Shown here piece by piece: positions 9,001 through 16,336 of a stretch of DNA of 30,157 bases (positions are counted from its first letter, which is position 1; the number at the start of each line of letters is the position of its first letter). Position numbers and translations under genes: made by a program. The stretch is from NCBI GenBank assembly GCA_934675685.1, contig CAKURL010000017.1, positions 1-30,157 of the forward strand, given 5' to 3'. This stretch comes from an uncultured Candidatus Melainabacteria bacterium (lineage in GTDB: Bacteria; Cyanobacteriota; Vampirovibrionia; Gastranaerophilales; Gastranaerophilaceae). The notes under the pieces were generated by a model. The model worked only from the letters and a program-made list of their open reading frames with translations. It was not told the origin of the DNA and ran no database searches.

Positions 9001-10594
9001 ATGGTGTATTTAAGGACCATTTGAGCCAATTTGAATTTTTAACTTTGATGTTATAATAATTCAAATATTTATCATACAATTTGCTTACATCGGCGTCCCC
9101 TTTTTCGTTTATAAAAATTGATTTTTTTATCAAATCGTCTTTTTGTTTTAAATCGAAAAAGACGCAAGGGCGTGATGTTGCGCAAAATTTTATTCTTGGA
9201 AAACTATTAGAAATAACAGTTGTTTCTTTAAGCTTTTCTATCCAAAAGTCGAATGGCCTTAATTCATCTAATCCATCAATGCATATTAAAACTTTGGGTA
9301 AAATATGCTCTTTTTTATCGTCTTCGTTTTTTAAATGCTCAATTTCGCACCTGAATGACAAAGCTTCAAGCGCGCTTAGAATTTCTTTTTCGGACCAATC
9401 TTGAGAAAGCCCTAGGACTTTTATTAAAATATCTTTCCAAGAATCATTTTTTGATACGGATTTTGCTTGGATTAAAATAGGAATTGCATTTTTATTTATT
9501 AGCAAATTATCTACTACGTTTGCTATTCCGTGGGTTTTGCCTGTCCCTGGGGCTCCTTGAAAAATGATGAGATTTTTTTCAATAAAATCAATTTCTTTTT
9601 TTATACGATAGCAATTAATGTTTTCAACTTGTTTAATAATATTTTTAAAATCATAATAAAAAGCGCTGCTTTTGCTGTTTTTCTTAACAAATTCTTCTAA
9701 TAAATTTTCAAAGTTAATGAATTTTAAAAATTTAATTTCTTTATTTTGAACTTCATTTTTTAAAAACATTTGATATTGTTTTAAAATTTCAATGTTATTT
9801 TTAGTTTCTAATTCTATATTTTTAAATATAGCTTTTAGTTCATCGGTTATTTTGTAAAATTTTTGAGCTTTATTTAAAATGTCTAATAGTTCTTGATAGA
9901 TTAGAAAATTGCTATTAATCTGCTTTTTTAGGTTTTCTTTGGTATATGAAGAGCCAATGAATTTATTAATGGTTGCATTAATTTCTCCATTTACATTTAA
10001 ATCCGGTAAATATTTGATTTTTAGCCAAGATTCTTTTTGTTTTTCAAAAGAATATTTTAAAGTTTCAAAATTTAATTCTGATTTTTCAAACCAATAGCGC
10101 TTAATGTCTTCGCTTTCGGTTTTTTGCAATTGGTTTAATAATTCTGATTCATTCCATAAAATAATTTTTAAATTTGGATAGGAATTTTTTGCTTCTTTTA
10201 ATAATTTTTTCCAATTTGCGTCTTCTGTGTTTTTCGCATTTTTATTGTTTTTTGTATTTTTTGTTGATGTAAAATCTCTAGGCACGCATACAATATATTC
10301 TTTTATAGTTGGCCTTACTTTTAAAGCGTTATTTATTGAATTTTTTATATTTTTAAATTGAGTATTTTTTAAGGTTTCTTTGAACCATTTGGCTTGCAGG
10401 CCAATAAATTCGCCATTATTTAGCTTCGCATACGCTTCGACTCCGCCATCGCCACCAGAGCCATTTACAACGGTAAAATATTTTAGTTCATTTAAAAATT
10501 TTCTTTTGCAATAATTTTCAAACAGTTGATTACAGAAAGCTTCAAAAGCTTTTGTTGGGGCTTCATTATGCGTTTGAAAATATTGCCAATTCAT
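6038..10594 (-). CDS. Avs-like antiviral STAND protein: PD-(D/E)XK nuclease + NACHT NTPase + long C-terminal region
   Basis: 1518 residues. The N-terminus reads like Mrr-type restriction endonucleases: a FEAFCNQLF helix (17-25), then GSGGDGG with D49 and Q67-x-K69 (GLQAKW), the D...QxK catalytic core. Residues about 190-330 are a Lys/Glu-rich helical linker. A NACHT module follows: Walker A GAPGTGKTH (347-355, K353), Walker B hhhhDGLDEL (D440, D443, E444) and T473-SRP sensor. The remaining 1000 residues are helical, without a recognised domain, in the place where Avs proteins recognise phage proteins. The nuclease-NACHT-sensor order and the size match Avs (AVAST) defence proteins, which form tetramers and degrade DNA on phage recognition. 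The start at 10594 has AAAGGAG 5 nt upstream; an ATG 36 nt further up lacks one. The gene is more AT-rich than its neighbours and sits alone downstream of fliN, suggesting transfer. Domain calls are firm; the target is unknown. Confidence 0.8.
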   Translation of the reverse strand: MNWQYFQTHNEAPTKAFEAFCNQLFENYCKRKFLNELKYFTVVNGSGGDGGVEAYAKLNNGEFIGLQAKWFKETLKNTQFKNIKNSINNALKVRPTIKEYIVCVPRDFTSTKNTKNNKNAKNTEDANWKKLLKEAKNSYPNLKIILWNESELLNQLQKTESEDIKRYWFEKSELNFETLKYSFEKQKESWLKIKYLPDLNVNGEINATINKFIGSSYTKENLKKQINSNFLIYQELLDILNKAQKFYKITDELKAIFKNIELETKNNIEILKQYQMFLKNEVQNKEIKFLKFINFENLLEEFVKKNSKSSAFYYDFKNIIKQVENINCYRIKKEIDFIEKNLIIFQGAPGTGKTHGIANVVDNLLINKNAIPILIQAKSVSKNDSWKDILIKVLGLSQDWSEKEILSALEALSFRCEIEHLKNEDDKKEHILPKVLICIDGLDELRPFDFWIEKLKETTVISNSFPRIKFCATSRPCVFFDLKQKDDLIKKSIFINEKGDADVSKLYDKYLNYYNIKVKNSNWLKWSLNTPLNLKLFCEINQNKTLDKVDRKSITISKLIAEKIKTIDSEFRNKCDNYEKEDNIVHNAISAMSDYFFENNFIKKVELIKLLKEKDELSFVEQKDIRSLLQTLEHNGFLQTFVIQAKNETDSKQVFFEKGIQPFFDYFLSLKLLNKYQNFLEDTFSNFNIEPYSNMLQMYSLILLEEKGILISEVPYFKKRINLEILENLDFFALTNNDPKIVEKFENYILSIMDRNANSLINVLKNVILPISKIENHPLGPIMLHKYLSKFKKPAQRDLVWSIQNYLFSEKDEKWNCSQTLHLENYELTKEDNWKGLPLVYAWLLTNVDEEKRLNYRRNLLKWAISNPRGYYELFNFTYLATNDPQMKSELMNVAMGLIYSIPSNREILNLFSEFIFKHIFNKSKIKTINNVAIRQFARCIIEKSYKTKLITKDMLKASIPPFDYDLNHNLPLFKDAIQGENGYKSISYDLGRYVLIDSIWNLFFDKDYSSSYYEDFEHEYYPYFKIEEIDEILKKCPNLNLKDKKTLIEIKKQKIEQEEKINKMFSVPRKTFNFSCQEEGKKDEILEILKDNNETSPKDFYESYNKKAIEFLKKQAQILGVENIRCNQYVLAAAWQYLLDMGWSEELFGKNLDSAIKRLCRPASHGSKSKIMTICEKYIWCFKYEIYGYLFDRLGIHNNSYFDTRNFPMDDYSLIINNFINSIQELYIKEENEEEAHSRWLLEENLHPLIKGINSNSKKDIKNYIDKTPDPDFSKWIDIKQEQQLNLYCSNLVVEKNIGVQSLLWLSSGIIKASDFEIFLKDLKNKKADITKKLNNPCEIYSKTHTSCYLTPKEICLFDWKKEIANKIYTATIHNNKIQKYEITKAVEECVSNYGDYDIFYYLPSKYVRKLLNITDGDGAKYYNAKKNLKARYYKAGSNFDEHQHVLCADKKQLLEKLDKKNEKMFWVARVLKEPSSASFKLHDDFYYKKDKVWLIWQENGEWKDFCFIKESFKKTK

Positions 10595-10743
10595 AAGAAC
10601 TCCTTTTAAAAGTTTTCTTAATAATAGCACATATAATCTTTTTTGTATTTTTAAATTATAATAATATGATTTATATTATTAATAATCATTTACATCAACA
10701 TATTAAAGCTTTAATTTATTAAATAGCGCTTTATGAGTCTATT

Positions 10744-11316
10744 TTATTCTTGTTCGCTCTGTTTTGGAATATTTGTCGTGGTGACGCGAACGCCAAATTT
10801 ATCTTCAATTACAATTACTTCGCCCCTTGCGACCAATTTATTGTTTGCGTAAACTTCCACTTGTTCGCCTGCGATTTTGTCCAATTCCACAATTGAGCCT
10901 TGTTCTAAGTCCATCACTTCTCGAATGGTGGAATGCGTGCGCCCAATTTCGACACTGATATGCATTGAAATATCTTGTAAGATATCAAGATTTTTTTTGA
11001 TTTGGCGGTTTGTCGTTTCTTCTTTGAATTCTGGAAATCTCACAGGGCGAACGGTTATGAGAGAATTATCTTTTTTTTGAGTTTCTTCGTTTTCTAATTC
11101 TTCTTTTAATTCTTCTTTTGGCTCTTCTTGCTCTATTTCTTCTGCTTTTTCTGTTTCTTCTTTTGAATTTTCTTCTATATTTTCTTCGGAATTAAAAATA
11201 GAGTTATTTTCCAATTCATTATTTTCAACATCACCATTTTGCATGTCTTGAGTTGTTTCAAACATGCTTGTTTCTAGGTTCTCGTTTTTTATGTTTTTGT
11301 TTTCTTCCATATCCAT
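10744..11316 (-). CDS. fliN: Flagellar motor switch protein FliN
   Basis: 190 residues. The C-terminal 80 or so residues (from ILQDISMHISVEIGRT to GVRVTTTNI) form the SpoA domain typical of FliN/FliY, including V-E-x-GRT, LEQGSIVELDKIAGEQVEVYANN and LVARGEVIVIEDKFGVRV. The protein builds the cytoplasmic C-ring of the motor. The first 85 residues are a very acidic Glu/Asn-rich tail, so the protein is longer than E. coli FliN (137). It follows fliL by 9 nt, in an operon with the secreted protein upstream. No strong Shine-Dalgarno is seen before the ATG at 11316, and a second ATG lies 6 nt inside; translational coupling to fliL is likely. Confidence 0.9.
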   Translation of the reverse strand: MDMEENKNIKNENLETSMFETTQDMQNGDVENNELENNSIFNSEENIEENSKEETEKAEEIEQEEPKEELKEELENEETQKKDNSLITVRPVRFPEFKEETTNRQIKKNLDILQDISMHISVEIGRTHSTIREVMDLEQGSIVELDKIAGEQVEVYANNKLVARGEVIVIEDKFGVRVTTTNIPKQSEQE

Positions 11317-11325
11317 CTTTTTAAA

Positions 11326-11940
11326 CTATTGAATAATAAACTGTCCAAAGCTTATTCTCATGACGCTTCTTTGGCCTTCGAAAATGCCATTTACCATTTC
11401 TAGGATTTCTTCTTTCGCGATTTCTTTTCCTGTTGGGCTGGATAATTCGTCTGATGTTTTGTTAGATAAAACTGAAATAATCGCGTCTCTGATTGCCGGT
11501 TTAAATCTTTCCATTTCTGTTGCGATTGCGGCATTTGGGTCCGCAGGGGCGCTTTCCCCGTGGCCAGAAGCCTTAGGAGCAACATTTCCCATATCGATTT
11601 CTTCTTGGGTTTTAGAAAGCTCTATCGCAACGCCAACTTTTAAATATCTTCTTTTATCTGCGTCAGAAAGGTTCAAGATGAAGTCTCCTAAATCTAAAAG
11701 AACGCCTTCTTGTTTTTCTGCCGTGTCTTCGTCGTCTTCTGTTTGCTCTTCTGTTGTGATTAATTTTGCTAATTTTTTGTCCATTGAATTATTCAACAAT
11801 AAATACATCACAAGCATGGAAATGATTATAACAATCAAAATCACGATGTTGCTCAACATCAAAGCCATATTTGAATTCAACTCGATTGGCTTTTTGTTAT
11901 TTGGGTTTTTATCATCTTTATTATCAATAGGTCTTGCCAT
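11326..11940 (-). CDS. fliL: Flagellar basal body-associated protein FliL
   Basis: 204 residues: a short polar N-terminus, one transmembrane helix at about 26-50 (ALMLSNIVILIVIIISMLVMYLLL), a charged linker, then the FliL domain with LLDLGDFILNLSDADKRRYLKVGVAIEL and the closing IFEGQRSVMRISFGQFIIQ. FliL surrounds the stators and supports torque. A stretch of Gly/Ala/Pro (SGHGESAPADPNAA) interrupts the domain after the second strand, longer than in many homologues. AAAGGAGAT precedes the ATG at good distance. It lies between the secreted protein (62 nt gap) and fliN (9 nt gap), in the same direction. Confidence 0.92.
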   Translation of the reverse strand: MARPIDNKDDKNPNNKKPIELNSNMALMLSNIVILIVIIISMLVMYLLLNNSMDKKLAKLITTEEQTEDDEDTAEKQEGVLLDLGDFILNLSDADKRRYLKVGVAIELSKTQEEIDMGNVAPKASGHGESAPADPNAAIATEMERFKPAIRDAIISVLSNKTSDELSSPTGKEIAKEEILEMVNGIFEGQRSVMRISFGQFIIQ

Positions 11941-12002
11941 TAATATATCTCCTTTTAATAATTATTTTATTATACTTTTTAAAAACAAAAAGGTAAATCC
12001 AT

Positions 12003-12977
12003 CTATTTTTCTATATTTTTTGGTTTTTTGAAGCTTTTTATTTTATTTTTTGCTGCGTTATATCCTTTAGATATTCCCCGTTTTGTCGCTTCGTAACCTT
12101 TTTTGATACCGTTTTTGGTTTTTTGTGTCTTATCTTTTACATTTTCAATGGAATCATTCTTTAATTTTTCTGTATCCCATTTTTTGCGCTCGATTTCAGA
12201 CAACTCTTTCTTTGAGCCGATGTTGTGTTTGTCTTTTGCGTATTGTTTAATGTTTTCTCTTGTGATGTATGTCGGAGGTTCGACATAATTTGGATTGATT
12301 AATTTCATTTTCACATTATAGGCGATGTCTGGGCTTATATATTTTGAATATTCTTTCAAGCGAAGCATGCCTTCATAATTCCCAGAGACAGTTGTGTCTA
12401 GGTTTTTCATCTTGTTGTTTCTGATGTTTTTAGCATAAATCGATTCCCACAAAACAAGCTCGCGGTTGACATCGACAAAAGAAACATAAACGCTCACTCT
12501 ATGAGTCGGGTTCACGACATCAAACCCAGCTACGTTCGCGCTATTCCACAATGTGTTTTTCAAAAAATCTCTTTGAATATCCATACCCATTGTGACAATC
12601 ACCATCTTTGAGACACCCAATCTTCTTGCGATTTTTTTCAAAAAAGGATATTCGACATTGTAGCCATTTTGCAAAGCTTGAAGGGCTTCAAGGTCTTTTT
12701 GCTTTATTCCGCTTCTTATGAGCGCTTGTTGGGTAGAATCAATAGGCAAAACATATACACCTTTTTTGTTTAGAGCGCCTCTTATGTCTTGAGCAAAAAA
12801 TTCTGGTGTTCTAAAATATGCGTTGTAATAATTAGGCATATCGAGCAAGGTATCTGTGATTATCCCTATTTTTTCTAATGCAAAACAAGAATTTATGCCA
12901 AAGCAAAAAAGCAAAAACAAAAATAAAAATAATTTTTTCACAAATCCCCTCATCATAATATAAAAATTATCAGCCAT
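12003..12977 (-). CDS. Secreted protein of unknown function with C-terminal basic amphipathic repeats
   Basis: 324 residues from the first ATG, or 316 from Met9 (12953), which begins a typical signal peptide (VKKLFLFLFLLFCFG, probable cleavage after SCFA). The middle part alternates strands and helices (IGIITDTLL, LGVSKMVIVTMGM, HRVSVYVSFVDVNRELVLWESIYAKN), which recalls periplasmic proteins that sense or build envelope structures such as CsgG- or TolB-like folds; this is only a resemblance. The last 45 residues are lysine-rich with a repeated K-x-G-I-x-K-G-Y-x-A-x-K unit (two to three copies), likely amphipathic helices. It heads the fliL-fliN operon and is divergent from fliJ, so an envelope role in flagellar assembly is plausible. 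No family assigned. Confidence 0.75.
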   Translation of the reverse strand: MADNFYIMMRGFVKKLFLFLFLLFCFGINSCFALEKIGIITDTLLDMPNYYNAYFRTPEFFAQDIRGALNKKGVYVLPIDSTQQALIRSGIKQKDLEALQALQNGYNVEYPFLKKIARRLGVSKMVIVTMGMDIQRDFLKNTLWNSANVAGFDVVNPTHRVSVYVSFVDVNRELVLWESIYAKNIRNNKMKNLDTTVSGNYEGMLRLKEYSKYISPDIAYNVKMKLINPNYVEPPTYITRENIKQYAKDKHNIGSKKELSEIERKKWDTEKLKNDSIENVKDKTQKTKNGIKKGYEATKRGISKGYNAAKNKIKSFKKPKNIEK

Positions 12978-12986
12978 ATATTAAAC

Positions 12987-12992
12987 ATTATA
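12987..12992 (-). promoter_or_regulatory. -10 box of the secreted-protein/fliL/fliN operon
   Basis: TATAAT on the minus strand ends 9 nt before the ATG at 12977, predicting a leader of only about 2-3 nt. There is no Shine-Dalgarno. No clear -35 or sigma-28 consensus was found upstream. Confidence 0.4.
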
Positions 12993-13096
12993 ATCATATA
13001 TTTAGTTGATTTTTTTGACTTTTTCAAATTTTTTATTAAATAAAACTTGTAATTCGTCGTAAATTATAGGAGCAAAGTATATAGATTTAAAAAACC

Positions 13097-13585
13097 ATGC
13101 CCTTTCGCTATAGATTGCAAAAAATATTAGAAATAAGAATAAGAAAAAAAGAAGAACAGCTCCAAGCAGTCATAAAGGCTCAAGAAGAGGTCGACAGGAT
13201 TGAGCTTCTGATTATTCAAAACCAAGAACAAATAAAAACCCTACGCAGCCAAATGCGAAGCGCAGACCCCATGATGTTTGACCAATATGATAAATTTATA
13301 AAACATCTTTGGGAAAAAGATGAAGAATTAAAAAACCAAAAAAACGAAGCGCAAATCGCTCTTGAAAAAGAAAAAGACCTTTTGAGAATAAGAGAACAAG
13401 AGGTGAATGTCTTAGAAAAGCACAAAGAGCACCAAAAAGAAGACTACATCAAAGAACAAAAAGCGCTTGAGCTAAAGGAATTAAACGAAATAGGTTCTCA
13501 AAAATTCTTCATCAAAAAAAGAGCGCAACAAGAAGAACTAGAAGAACTGGAAAAAGCCCAAGAAGAAACCAAAGAAGAATTTTAA
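13097..13585 (+). CDS. fliJ: Flagellar export protein FliJ
   Basis: 162 residues, almost entirely heptad-patterned coiled coil. The start PFRYRLQKILEIRIRKKEEQLQ matches the FliJ N-terminal signature (F-x-Y-x-L...L-x-x-R...E). FliJ is the central stalk of the type III export ATPase complex and escorts export chaperones. The length is close to E. coli FliJ (147). It begins a rightward operon with the FliK-like, hook/rod and secreted-protein genes, with a 2-nt gap to the next gene. The ribosome site is weak; a GGAG at 13069-13072 is too far from the ATG. Confidence 0.85.
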   Translation: MPFRYRLQKILEIRIRKKEEQLQAVIKAQEEVDRIELLIIQNQEQIKTLRSQMRSADPMMFDQYDKFIKHLWEKDEELKNQKNEAQIALEKEKDLLRIREQEVNVLEKHKEHQKEDYIKEQKALELKELNEIGSQKFFIKKRAQQEELEELEKAQEETKEEF

Positions 13586-13587
13586 AA

Positions 13588-14211
13588 ATGATAAACTCGG
13601 TTAATAATACTTTGAATATTCCTTCTGAAATTGAGCAAACAAGCTCAATTGAGCCTAAGTCCAAAGCTTTTTTGGACATAAAAGCAAGGCTTCAAGGGAT
13701 AATTGAAGATTTGTTTTTAAAAGAAGAAAAATCAATCGACGAGCAAATCCAAGATAAATTTTTAAATCTCGATTTTGCGGGCATTTTTGATGTCAATGCA
13801 GATAAAATCGGGGTGAATGACGCTATATTTTTTATAAATCTTTTAAATCAAGAAAACGTCATAAACTATAATGTCGAAAAAGCTTCTGTTTCCTTGGACT
13901 TGGGGCAAGGAAAGACAATCAAGCCCACGAGCTCTTTGATGGAAGTTTTAAACACTTCGATTTCTCAAAATAAACCCGTGAGGCTCGATTTCGATAATGA
14001 CGTGACTGTTATTTTGAAAATGGACAACAAAGGGAAAATCCAGACCCATTTTCTCCCAGGCAGCGCTGAAGTCGAAGCATATTTGAAAAACAACCTTCAA
14101 TGTTTGAAACAAGCTTTCGACGAGCAAGAAATTAATTATTCAAGCCTTAGCTATTCAAGATATAAAAACCCTAATAATTCTAAAAAAGAAAAAAGAGGTA
14201 AAGAACAATGA
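13588..14211 (+). CDS. Short FliK-like hook-length control protein
   Basis: 207 residues. The C-terminal third (VRLDFDNDVTVILKMDNKGKIQTHFLPGSAEVEAYLKNNLQCLKQAFDEQEI and on) follows the FliK C-terminal pattern: a strand V-R-L-x-F, a strand ending in a G-x-I-x-x-x-F-L turn, then helix L-x-x-N-L-x-x-L-x-x-x-F. That domain switches export specificity when the hook is complete. Position between fliJ and a hook/rod gene is classic for fliK. The protein is only about half the length of E. coli FliK (375) and lacks a long Pro/Gln-rich ruler. It starts 2 nt after fliJ and overlaps the next gene by 4 nt (ATGA). Assignment is by position and weak similarity. Confidence 0.55.
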   Translation: MINSVNNTLNIPSEIEQTSSIEPKSKAFLDIKARLQGIIEDLFLKEEKSIDEQIQDKFLNLDFAGIFDVNADKIGVNDAIFFINLLNQENVINYNVEKASVSLDLGQGKTIKPTSSLMEVLNTSISQNKPVRLDFDNDVTVILKMDNKGKIQTHFLPGSAEVEAYLKNNLQCLKQAFDEQEINYSSLSYSRYKNPNNSKKEKRGKEQ

Positions 14212-15041
14212 GAGATGCTTTTATTAATGCCATGAATACTCAAAAATCCACTCTGCAATGGATGGACGCTTTGAGCGAGAACATGACCAATTTATATACC
14301 CCTGGGTATCGAGAAAACCAAGTCACTTTCAAGACTTACCTCGATTCTGCCATTCCTGATAGAATTTTAAAAAACACAGGACAAGGAAAAGCGATTCCTG
14401 GGACTTCTTCTGAAAATGTGTTTTTAGAAGGCAATGGCTTCTTTGTTTTAAGAAACGAAGAAGGCAGGCTTGCCTACACTCGTCTTGGCGAATTTAAGCT
14501 CGATGGCGAAGGGGTTTATTGTGCTTCTGATGGGTCAAAAGTGCAAGGCTATATTTTAAACGACAAAGGTGAAATCATGTCTGGCACAAAGTCTTTAGAC
14601 GACCAAGCTTTCCAAGAAACAATTGCCCAAGGCGGAGCCGCAAGCATTCCAACGACCGAAATCAAGCTTTGGAAAGACCCGGACAACGGCAAATTTTTGG
14701 GAAAATATGATGAATTTGAAATTAAATCGGACGGCGTTTTCTATGGAAAAACAAACAATGGAAAAGAATCTACTCCGCTATTTAAGCTTGCAATTATGGA
14801 TTTCCATAATTCCCAAGAGCTTTTTGAATATAAACAAGGCCAATACTTAGAAACTGAATACTCGGGCCGCCCTGTGATGGGAAGAGGGGAAATCAAAAGT
14901 GGCTGCATAGAATTATCAAACATCGACTTTAAAGCGAACGCGACATACTGGAAACAAGCCCAAGTAGAATATGACATGTCCGGAAAAATCCTCTCGACAT
15001 ATAAACAGCTCCTTGAATCCGCAATGCAATTATTAGACTAA
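14208..15041 (+). CDS. Flagellar rod/hook protein of the FlgF/FlgG family
   Basis: 277 residues. The N-terminal helix with NMTNLYTPGYR matches the NLAN-x-x-T-x-G-[FY]-[KR] motif of flagellar axial proteins. The segment NVFLEGNGFFVLRNEEGRLAYTRLGEFKLDGEG is the conserved FlgE/F/G core (EGNGFFV...YTRxGxF). The end (IELSNIDFKANATYWKQAQVEYDMSGKILSTYKQLLESAMQLL) is the usual C-terminal coiled-coil helix. The length fits FlgF (251) or FlgG (260) better than the longer hook protein FlgE. It is exported through the flagellar apparatus without a cleaved signal peptide. The start overlaps the FliK-like stop by 4 nt. The FlgF-versus-FlgG choice is open. Confidence 0.85.
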   Translation: MRDAFINAMNTQKSTLQWMDALSENMTNLYTPGYRENQVTFKTYLDSAIPDRILKNTGQGKAIPGTSSENVFLEGNGFFVLRNEEGRLAYTRLGEFKLDGEGVYCASDGSKVQGYILNDKGEIMSGTKSLDDQAFQETIAQGGAASIPTTEIKLWKDPDNGKFLGKYDEFEIKSDGVFYGKTNNGKESTPLFKLAIMDFHNSQELFEYKQGQYLETEYSGRPVMGRGEIKSGCIELSNIDFKANATYWKQAQVEYDMSGKILSTYKQLLESAMQLLD

Positions 15042-15050
15042 TAATTTCTT

Positions 15051-15875
15051 ATGAAAAAAATTTTTATTTCTCTCAATTTAATAATTTTATTAACTTTCTG
15101 CACAATGAATTTGTTTTGTTGTGCAGATGATTTTTTCCTAGATGGAAATTTTGAAGAAATTAAAGAATACCCAAAAACCCCAAGGACACAAGATGTCGAG
15201 GTTCAAAAGCTTCAAAACCAAACAATGCTCAAAGAAGAAAAAGACACTCTTTTTGGCACTTGGAAGAAAAATAGAAAAGAAAAACAAGCCCAAAAAGCAA
15301 AATCCATAAACGATATGCCAAAAGGCTATTATGGCACTTTGCCCGATATTTATAGAGATTTTAAATATAAAAAGAAAACGCCTTCCACCCCAAAAGACAC
15401 GGATTTAAAAGTCCCGACATTAGAAGAATTGGACGAAGAAGAATTCCAAGAAGCGCCTTTTTCAGATACTTTGTTTTTGGATAACATAATAAAAAAAGAA
15501 AAAACTTCTGATTATATAAACAACCTCCAAAAGGTGAAATACGCGCTCACAAAGCTTAAAGAGGCTCTTGAAGAAGAAAGTGTACAAATCCAAAAAATCA
15601 ATGCTTCAATTAATGTTTTTGATTTATATGTGATGAATTTAAAAATAAAATATGAAAACCAAAAAGAAGCTAATTTGGAAAGCTATAAAGAGCTTTTGAT
15701 TGTGGATTATCAGGCAAAAGTCTTTGGAAATTTGCTTTTTGATAGTGCATATTATTCTAAAATTATCCCTGTGCAAGATGGAAAATATTCAGCAAATAAT
15801 TTGGAAATTGAAAAAAAGAAATTGTTGAATAAGGTGAATAAAGTCTTGTTTTTGATTATTGAAGAAAAAGCCTGA
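15051..15875 (+). CDS. Secreted protein of unknown function at the end of the fliJ operon
   Basis: 274 residues. A hydrophobic signal peptide covers residues 4-24 (IFISLNLIILLTFCTMNLF), followed by two cysteines and DDFFLDGN; the cysteine position is not a canonical lipobox, so secretion by signal peptidase I or II is undecided. The middle is Lys/Pro/Glu-rich and probably disordered. The C-terminal 110 residues form long helices (DYINNLQKVKYALTKLKEALEEE onward). It starts 9 nt after the FlgF/G-type gene and is cotranscribed with it, so a periplasmic role in flagellum assembly or motor support is possible. I recognise no domain. Confidence 0.7.
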   Translation: MKKIFISLNLIILLTFCTMNLFCCADDFFLDGNFEEIKEYPKTPRTQDVEVQKLQNQTMLKEEKDTLFGTWKKNRKEKQAQKAKSINDMPKGYYGTLPDIYRDFKYKKKTPSTPKDTDLKVPTLEELDEEEFQEAPFSDTLFLDNIIKKEKTSDYINNLQKVKYALTKLKEALEEESVQIQKINASINVFDLYVMNLKIKYENQKEANLESYKELLIVDYQAKVFGNLLFDSAYYSKIIPVQDGKYSANNLEIEKKKLLNKVNKVLFLIIEEKA

Positions 15876-16265
15876 GTGAAGCGAGCTTTAGCGCGACTGC
15901 GCTTAGCGAGCAAAACGAAGGCAAAGGTGTGCGAAGAAAGCGTAAGCCAGAGTGGAGAGCAAAACGTTGATTTTTCAGCTGTAGGCGAAGCATGAGCCTT
16001 ACAGATGAAATATGCGCAGATGACGTAAAAAATCTGAGCCTTTGGCGATTGATTTTTGAGTCAGCCAGAAGTTTTGCTCGTAACTATTGATAGCCGCCGT
16101 AGGACAATTGAGGCTGTTGAGCGATTTAGCGAAACGGAGCCGAAATGCCCACAGGCGGAAAAGACAAACGACGAGTTTGGCTTTTGTGTAGTCCGTACCA
16201 TGGCGACGTTTCAAATCTTTGATTTGTCAGGAGCGCGTAAGCCAGAGTGAAGCAAAAGACGAGTG
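15876..16265. repeat. GC-rich non-coding island with internal repeats
   Basis: About 390 bp with clearly higher GC than all flanking genes. The 15-base word GCGTAAGCCAGAGTG occurs twice (15940-15954 and 16235-16249), followed each time by a GAGCAAAA/AAGCAAAA variant. Small hairpins are present, e.g. CAAATC-TTT-GATTTG near 16212-16226 and AGCGC-GACT-GCGCT near 15890-15903. Short open frames on both strands encode no recognisable protein and lack ribosome sites. It sits between two convergent transcription units. Similar text appears at 1-60 and, inverted, at about 27465-27506. Confidence 0.5.
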
Positions 16266-16289
16266 TTGAACTCGGCTTTTTATGGCATT

Positions 16290-16314
16290 AAAAAAGCCAA
16301 GCAGAGCTTGGCTT
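16290..16314 (-). terminator. Rho-independent terminator of hsp20
   Basis: Perfect 9-bp stem AAGCCAAGC / GCTTGGCTT (16294-16302 and 16306-16314) with a 3-nt loop. Read leftward it is followed by a run of six T from the A-run at 16290-16295. It lies 22 nt after the hsp20 stop. Confidence 0.85.
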
Positions 16315-16336
16315 CAGAAAAAATGCGATACAATAA

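Noticed and set aside
10595..10630. Earlier ATG for the Avs-like gene
   Set aside because: No ribosome site there, and the strong AAAGGAG serves the ATG at 10594.
15999..16250. Overlapping open frames on both strands in the GC-rich island
   Set aside because: No ribosome site, no recognisable protein, and the frames follow from high GC and the repeat text.
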